A stretch of DNA of 64,000 nucleotides, taken from NCBI GenBank assembly GCA_963764195.1, contig CAVXRG010000004.1, forward strand, positions 62,001 to 126,000, given 5' to 3'. A program made the translations under genes and the position numbers. The notes beneath the pieces were generated by a model. It was given only the letters and a program-made list of their open reading frames with translations. It was not told the origin of the DNA and did no database searches. The stretch is from JBDSSS01 sp963764195 (GTDB lineage Bacteria; Actinomycetota; Actinomycetes; Actinomycetales; Dermatophilaceae). Shown here in pieces: positions 60,608-64,000 of this stretch. Position 1 is the stretch's first letter, and every line of letters begins with the position of its first letter.

Positions 60608-61990
60608 ATGCCCACCGACTACCGCGGACTCAGCCTCTGGCACGACACGGTCGACGACGACCTCACGCCGCGGCCGGCGCTGGGCGGGGACCTCGACGTT
60701 GACGTCGTCATCGTCGGGGCCGGCTACACGGGGCTGTGGACCGCCTACCACCTCGCCGTGGCCGACCCGAGCATCCGGGTGGCCGTCGTCGAGCAGGAGA
60801 TCGCGGGCTTCGGTGCGTCAGGTCGCAACGGTGGCTGGTGCTCCGCCCTGTTCCCCACCTCCCTGGGACGGATGGCGCGCGAGCGCGGCCGCGACGCCGC
60901 GGTGCGGATGCAGCACCGGCTCCACGAGGTCGTCCCCGAGGTCGGGCGGATCGCGGCGGAGGAGGGAATCGACTGCCACTTCGAGCAGGGCGGCTCGCTC
61001 TCGGTCGCGCGCAACCCCGCCCAGCTCGAGCGGATCAGGGGCGAGGTGGCCGACTACGCCGCGTGGGGCTTCGGCGAGGACGACCACCGGCTCCTGTCCG
61101 CGGACGAGCTGGGCGGCGTGGCCCGCATGTCCGGGGCCCTCGGTGGCGCCTTCACCCCGCACTGCGCCGTCATCCACCCGGCGCGGCTCGTCCGCGGTCT
61201 CGCGCGGGCCGTCGAGCGACGTGGCGTCGTCATCCACGAGCGCACCCCTGCTCTTGACGTCGGCAGCCGCCGCGTCGTCACCCCTCACGGCACGGTTCGC
61301 GCCGACCACGTCGTCCTCGCGACCGAGGGTTACACCCCGACCGTGAGAGGACGTCGCCGCGCGATCGCACCGGTCTACTCGTTGATGACCGCGACGGAAC
61401 CGCTGGGCGACGCGGTCTGGGACGCGATCGGGCTCGACGGGAGGGAGACCTTCGCGGACAACCGCCACCTCGTCGTCTACGGTCAGCGCACGAAGGACGG
61501 ACGGATCGCTTTCGGTGGCAGGGGCGCTCCCTACCGCTACGGATCGAGGATCTCGCCGTCGACGGAGCACCACGAGCGCGTCCAGACGATGCTGCGGCGG
61601 ATCGTCGTCGAGCTCTTCCCCGTGCTCGATGGGGTGCGCTTCACTCACGCCTGGGGCGGCAACCTCGGGGTGCCCCGGGACTGGTTCCCGTCGGTGCGCC
61701 ACGACCGGACCACGGGGCTTGCCTTCGCGGGCGGCTACGTGGGGGACGGTGTCGCCACCTCGGCCCTCGCCGGCCGGACCCTCGCCGCGATGATCCGGGA
61801 CGACGACCCCGAGGGGCTCGCGCAGCTGCCGTGGGCCGGGCGCACCTCCCGGTCGTGGGAGCCGGAGCCGCTCCGCTGGCTGGGGGTCAACGCCGTGACC
61901 GGCCTGATGACCTCCGCCGACTGGAGCGAGCGGCGCACCGGCCGTCCCTCCCGCGCTGCCTCAACCTTCTGGAGCGCCATCGGGCAGTGA
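60608..61990 (+). CDS. FAD-dependent oxidoreductase, DAO family (gamma-glutamylputrescine oxidase-like)
   Basis: The 460-residue flavoenzyme has the dinucleotide motif VVIVGAGYTGLWTAYHLA, then VVEQEIAGFGASGRNGGWCSALFP as in PuuB-like amine oxidases, and a C-terminal GLAFAGGYVGDGVATSALAGRTLA. It probably oxidises an amine with release of hydrogen peroxide. ATG 60608 is chosen; CATACT lies 6 nt upstream. Its end overlaps the ComB-like gene by 30 bp. The divergent class III aminotransferase supports a role in amine use. Confidence 0.87.
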   Translation: MPTDYRGLSLWHDTVDDDLTPRPALGGDLDVDVVIVGAGYTGLWTAYHLAVADPSIRVAVVEQEIAGFGASGRNGGWCSALFPTSLGRMARERGRDAAVRMQHRLHEVVPEVGRIAAEEGIDCHFEQGGSLSVARNPAQLERIRGEVADYAAWGFGEDDHRLLSADELGGVARMSGALGGAFTPHCAVIHPARLVRGLARAVERRGVVIHERTPALDVGSRRVVTPHGTVRADHVVLATEGYTPTVRGRRRAIAPVYSLMTATEPLGDAVWDAIGLDGRETFADNRHLVVYGQRTKDGRIAFGGRGAPYRYGSRISPSTEHHERVQTMLRRIVVELFPVLDGVRFTHAWGGNLGVPRDWFPSVRHDRTTGLAFAGGYVGDGVATSALAGRTLAAMIRDDDPEGLAQLPWAGRTSRSWEPEPLRWLGVNAVTGLMTSADWSERRTGRPSRAASTFWSAIGQ

Positions 61991-62797
61991 GGCCGCCCGG
62001 TCGCGGAAAGCGCCGTCCACCAGCACGGGCACGCTGGCGCTGGAGTCGAGCTCGCCGGCCACCGACACGTCGTCGGCCCATCCCCTCTCGACCAGCTCAC
62101 GGCCGCTGGAGCAGCCCGCCAGGCGGTCCGCGAGTGAGCCCGCGGCGGTCCGCCACGCAGCGAGGGCGGCCTCGGCCTCCGGGCTGAGCACCAGCGGCCC
62201 GGCACGGTGGTCGAGGCAGGTCACGAGCGCCTCGGCCACTGAGCCGGCTCCCCACAGGTCCTCGACGGCCGGGCGCAGCCTGCCGTCCCCCCACCGCTCC
62301 CCGGATGGCACGAGCAGGACGACGACGTCGCCCGGCGGTGACACCTCGACCTGCGCCGCGACCCAGGCGGCGACCGACGACCGGTTGCGGAGCGACGCCG
62401 ACACGACCATGGCCCCGGTCGTCGCGAGCCGGCCGCTCGTCGTGGACCCGTTGGGAGAGGGCAGCACGAGGCGCTCGACGCCGACCGCTGCGCGGATCGA
62501 GCCGGGGGACAGGGTTATCGAAGATCTCGACCCACCCCTCGGCTGGGCCAGCACTGCACCGTGGGCCGTCGCGAAGGCGGTGGCGCGGTCGTCCCGCCAG
62601 GGGAAGGGGAGGACCGTGACGCCCCGGTCGGCGGCCACCGACACGCAGGTCGTGAAGCTGAGCACGTCGACGACGACGGCTATGACCCGACTGCCCCGCT
62701 CAGCGGCATACCGGGCGAGGGCTGCGGCGCCCTCGGGGCCCCACTCGAGCCGCACGACGTGACGATCCTGGCTGTGCCACGGCAGGCACGCCGTCAC
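61961..62797 (-). CDS. ComB-like 2-phosphosulfolactate phosphatase family protein
   Basis: The 278-residue protein shows ComB-family blocks: IAVVVDVLSFTTCVSVAADRGVTVLPF, LPSPNGSTTS, VVSASLRNRSSVAAW, PSGERWGDGRLRPAVEDLWGAGSV. ComB was described in methanogen coenzyme M synthesis; actinobacterial homologues lack that pathway, so the reaction here is uncertain. The GTG overlaps the stop of mmcQ (GTGA), and the 3' end overlaps the flavin oxidase on the other strand. Confidence 0.83.
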   Translation of the reverse strand: MTACLPWHSQDRHVVRLEWGPEGAAALARYAAERGSRVIAVVVDVLSFTTCVSVAADRGVTVLPFPWRDDRATAFATAHGAVLAQPRGGSRSSITLSPGSIRAAVGVERLVLPSPNGSTTSGRLATTGAMVVSASLRNRSSVAAWVAAQVEVSPPGDVVVLLVPSGERWGDGRLRPAVEDLWGAGSVAEALVTCLDHRAGPLVLSPEAEAALAAWRTAAGSLADRLAGCSSGRELVERGWADDVSVAGELDSSASVPVLVDGAFRDRAASLPDGAPEG

Positions 62798-63198
62798 GGC
62801 CGGGCCGACGCGTCGAGTGCGGCGACGAGGCGGGTGGGCGCCGTGCGTCGGTAGGACGCGTCGACGAGCTCGGCCACCTCGTCCCAGTCGACCTCGTCAC
62901 CGGGGAGGTCGAGCCCGAGCCACCCCGACGGGCCGAGGTAGGCAGGCAGGAAGAAGCGCCCGTCCCCGAACAGCGCCGCGTGGTCGGCCTCGTCGGGGAG
63001 GAAGAGCAGAGCTCGGCCGTGCAGCCCCGAGGAGTGGTCGCCCTTGACGGAGCCGCCGTAGATGGCAAAGACCTTGGTCGTGAAGAAGTTCGGGCGGCCG
63101 TGCGACACCTTCTCGTCGGCGCCCGGAAGGCCGAGACAGATCGAGCGAAGCCGCTGGAGGACCGGGTCCTCGCGGTCGAACATCATCGGGTGCGCCAT
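62794..63198 (-). CDS. MmcQ/YjbR family protein
   Basis: The 134-residue protein contains ICLGLPGADEKVSHGRPNFFTTKVFAIYGG...GLHGRALLFLPDEADHAALFGDGRFFLPAYLGPSGWLGLDL and WDEVAELVDASYRRTAP, the MmcQ/YjbR (CyaY-like) pattern. These small alpha/beta proteins may bind DNA; the role is unclear. ATG 63198 has TACCCT 6 nt upstream. It is coupled to the ComB-like gene. Confidence 0.87.
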   Translation of the reverse strand: MAHPMMFDREDPVLQRLRSICLGLPGADEKVSHGRPNFFTTKVFAIYGGSVKGDHSSGLHGRALLFLPDEADHAALFGDGRFFLPAYLGPSGWLGLDLPGDEVDWDEVAELVDASYRRTAPTRLVAALDASARP

Positions 63199-63204
63199 CA
63201 CCCG

Positions 63205-63210
63205 AGGGTA
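63205..63210 (-). promoter_or_regulatory. -10 box for the mmcQ-comB pair
   Basis: TACCCT on the minus strand ends 6 nt before the ATG at 63198, in the 25 bp gap behind the FrnE-like gene. Confidence 0.42.
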
Positions 63211-63223
63211 GGGCTCAGCGACC

Positions 63224-63937
63224 TCAGCAGGCGCCGCCGCAGCCCCCGGCTCCGCAGGCGCCGCCGCACCCGCTGCCGGCGGCCACCGGCTCGGGGCGCT
63301 CGTGCCGGGTCGACCACGCGGTCTCCAGGGCCTGCGCGAACACCTGCGGGGGCTGGGCGCCGGAGACGCCGTACTTGCGGTCGAGGACGAAGAAGGGGAC
63401 GGACTCGATGCCGAGCATCTTGGCGGTCGCCTCGTCGCTGCGCACGTGGTTGCCGAAGTCGTCGGAGTCGAGGACGGCGCGGACCGTGGCGGCGTCGAGA
63501 CCGATCTCGGTGGCGAGCCCGACGAGCGTCTCGCGGTCACCGACCGCCCTGCCCTCGGTGAAGTAGGCCCGCATGAGGCGCTCGTGGGCGCGGTCGGCGA
63601 GGCCCTGCTCGGCGGCGAGGTGGACGATGCGGTGCGCGTCGAAGGTGTTGCCGGGGCGGGCATCCTGCCAGTTGAACTCGAGTCCGAGCTCCTCGGCCGC
63701 GGTCGCCATCGACTCGTGCTGGGCGATCGCCTGGTCGCGGTCGGTGCCGTACTTGGCGGCGACGAGGTCGACGAGCGACCCGTCGGCGACGGTGGGCGCG
63801 CCCCGGTCGAGCTCGAAGCTGTGCCACTGGATCTCGACCTCGTCGCGGTGCTCGAAGTCGGCCAGGGCGGTCTCGAGCCGCCGCTTGCCGAGGTAGCAGA
63901 AGGGGCACACGATGTCTGACCAGATGTCGATCTTCAC
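63224..63937 (-). CDS. DsbA-family oxidoreductase, FrnE-like, with Cys/Gly-rich tail
   Basis: The 237-residue protein begins IDIWSDIVCPFCYLGKRRLETAL, the FrnE-type CPFC thioredoxin-fold site, and has FEWQ-like SFELDR, NTFDAHRIVHLAAEQG and the cis-Pro segment GIESVPFFVLDRKYGVSGAQ. The last 15 residues (GCGGACGAGGCGGAC) hold four cysteines in a Gly/Ala background, an appendage beyond the catalytic fold that could bind metal or act as a redox relay. The start is a GTG with GAGAGG upstream. Confidence 0.88.
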   Translation of the reverse strand: MKIDIWSDIVCPFCYLGKRRLETALADFEHRDEVEIQWHSFELDRGAPTVADGSLVDLVAAKYGTDRDQAIAQHESMATAAEELGLEFNWQDARPGNTFDAHRIVHLAAEQGLADRAHERLMRAYFTEGRAVGDRETLVGLATEIGLDAATVRAVLDSDDFGNHVRSDEATAKMLGIESVPFFVLDRKYGVSGAQPPQVFAQALETAWSTRHERPEPVAAGSGCGGACGAGGCGGAC

Positions 63938-64000
63938 GCGGGTGCAACCTCTCGGCGGCCGGAGTTCTTCCCGGTATGCCGCTCAGTCGGCCGAGCGCAC

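Overview
The window is about 72% GC by eye, with dense, often overlapping genes, frequent GTG starts and strong G/C at third codon positions. This indicates a Gram-positive actinobacterium. A bacterial proteasome activator ending in GQYL, an MptB-type mannosyltransferase, a mycothiol-era DsbA protein, DUF6325/SHOCT proteins and MalT-like LuxR regulators suggest a Micrococcales relative near the Intrasporangiaceae. That placement is inference from gene content. I see no rRNA, tRNA, CRISPR array or replication origin.

Region by region. 0-9.4 kb: a 3-methyladenine glycosylase, a phytoene-desaturase-like oxidoreductase, and a histidine kinase divergent from a lone receiver, a HEAT-repeat membrane protein and a processive glycosyltransferase (a likely surface-polysaccharide cassette), then a secreted SGNH esterase and an HdeD protein. 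9.4-14.3 kb: a MalT-like LuxR regulator preceded by a short leader ORF, beside DUF6325, SHOCT and PH-domain proteins. 14.3-24.6 kb: an acyl-CoA ligase, a membrane phosphoesterase, a histidine phosphatase, Bpa, a PadR-controlled FtsX-type ABC transporter, and a frameshifted quinone oxidoreductase. 24.6-33.8 kb: histidine utilisation, with IclR, HutH, HutU, an M20 amidohydrolase in the place expected for HutG, HutF and HutI. 33.9-36.4 kb: a sulfatase and its formylglycine-generating enzyme, each with one frameshift. 36.8-40.1 kb: a TPP riboswitch ahead of a YkoE-type ECF transporter. 40.1-49.5 kb: a lipoprotein, a phosphatase, MptB, a UvrA paralog, Trk potassium uptake and an alanine-type aminotransferase. 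49.5-51.7 kb: an MFS exporter and MarR regulator with twin operators. 51.7-54.8 kb: an accessory patch with mazF, a truncated antitoxin, a small membrane protein and a decayed IS110 transposase, separated by copies of one short palindrome. 54.8-64 kb: core metabolism (OsmC, thioesterase, TetR, SRPBCC, DsbA, LDH, class III aminotransferase, FAD oxidase, ComB, MmcQ, FrnE).

Three signals cut across the annotation. First, many starts have a TANNNT box 6-7 nt upstream, as expected for leaderless mRNAs; in two 22-23 bp divergent gaps the opposing boxes overlap on one CTAG core. Second, a CACCC(G)-N3/5-(C)GGGTG palindrome lies 58-75 bp upstream of hdeD, the DUF6325 operon and the sulfatase operon, two of which flank the LuxR regulator. 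Third, long perfect palindromes punctuate the histidine cluster, and two of them have the same arm sequence.

Three single-base frameshifts occur in the window (quinone oxidoreductase, sulfatase, formylglycine-generating enzyme). I cannot tell genuine decay from sequencing error.
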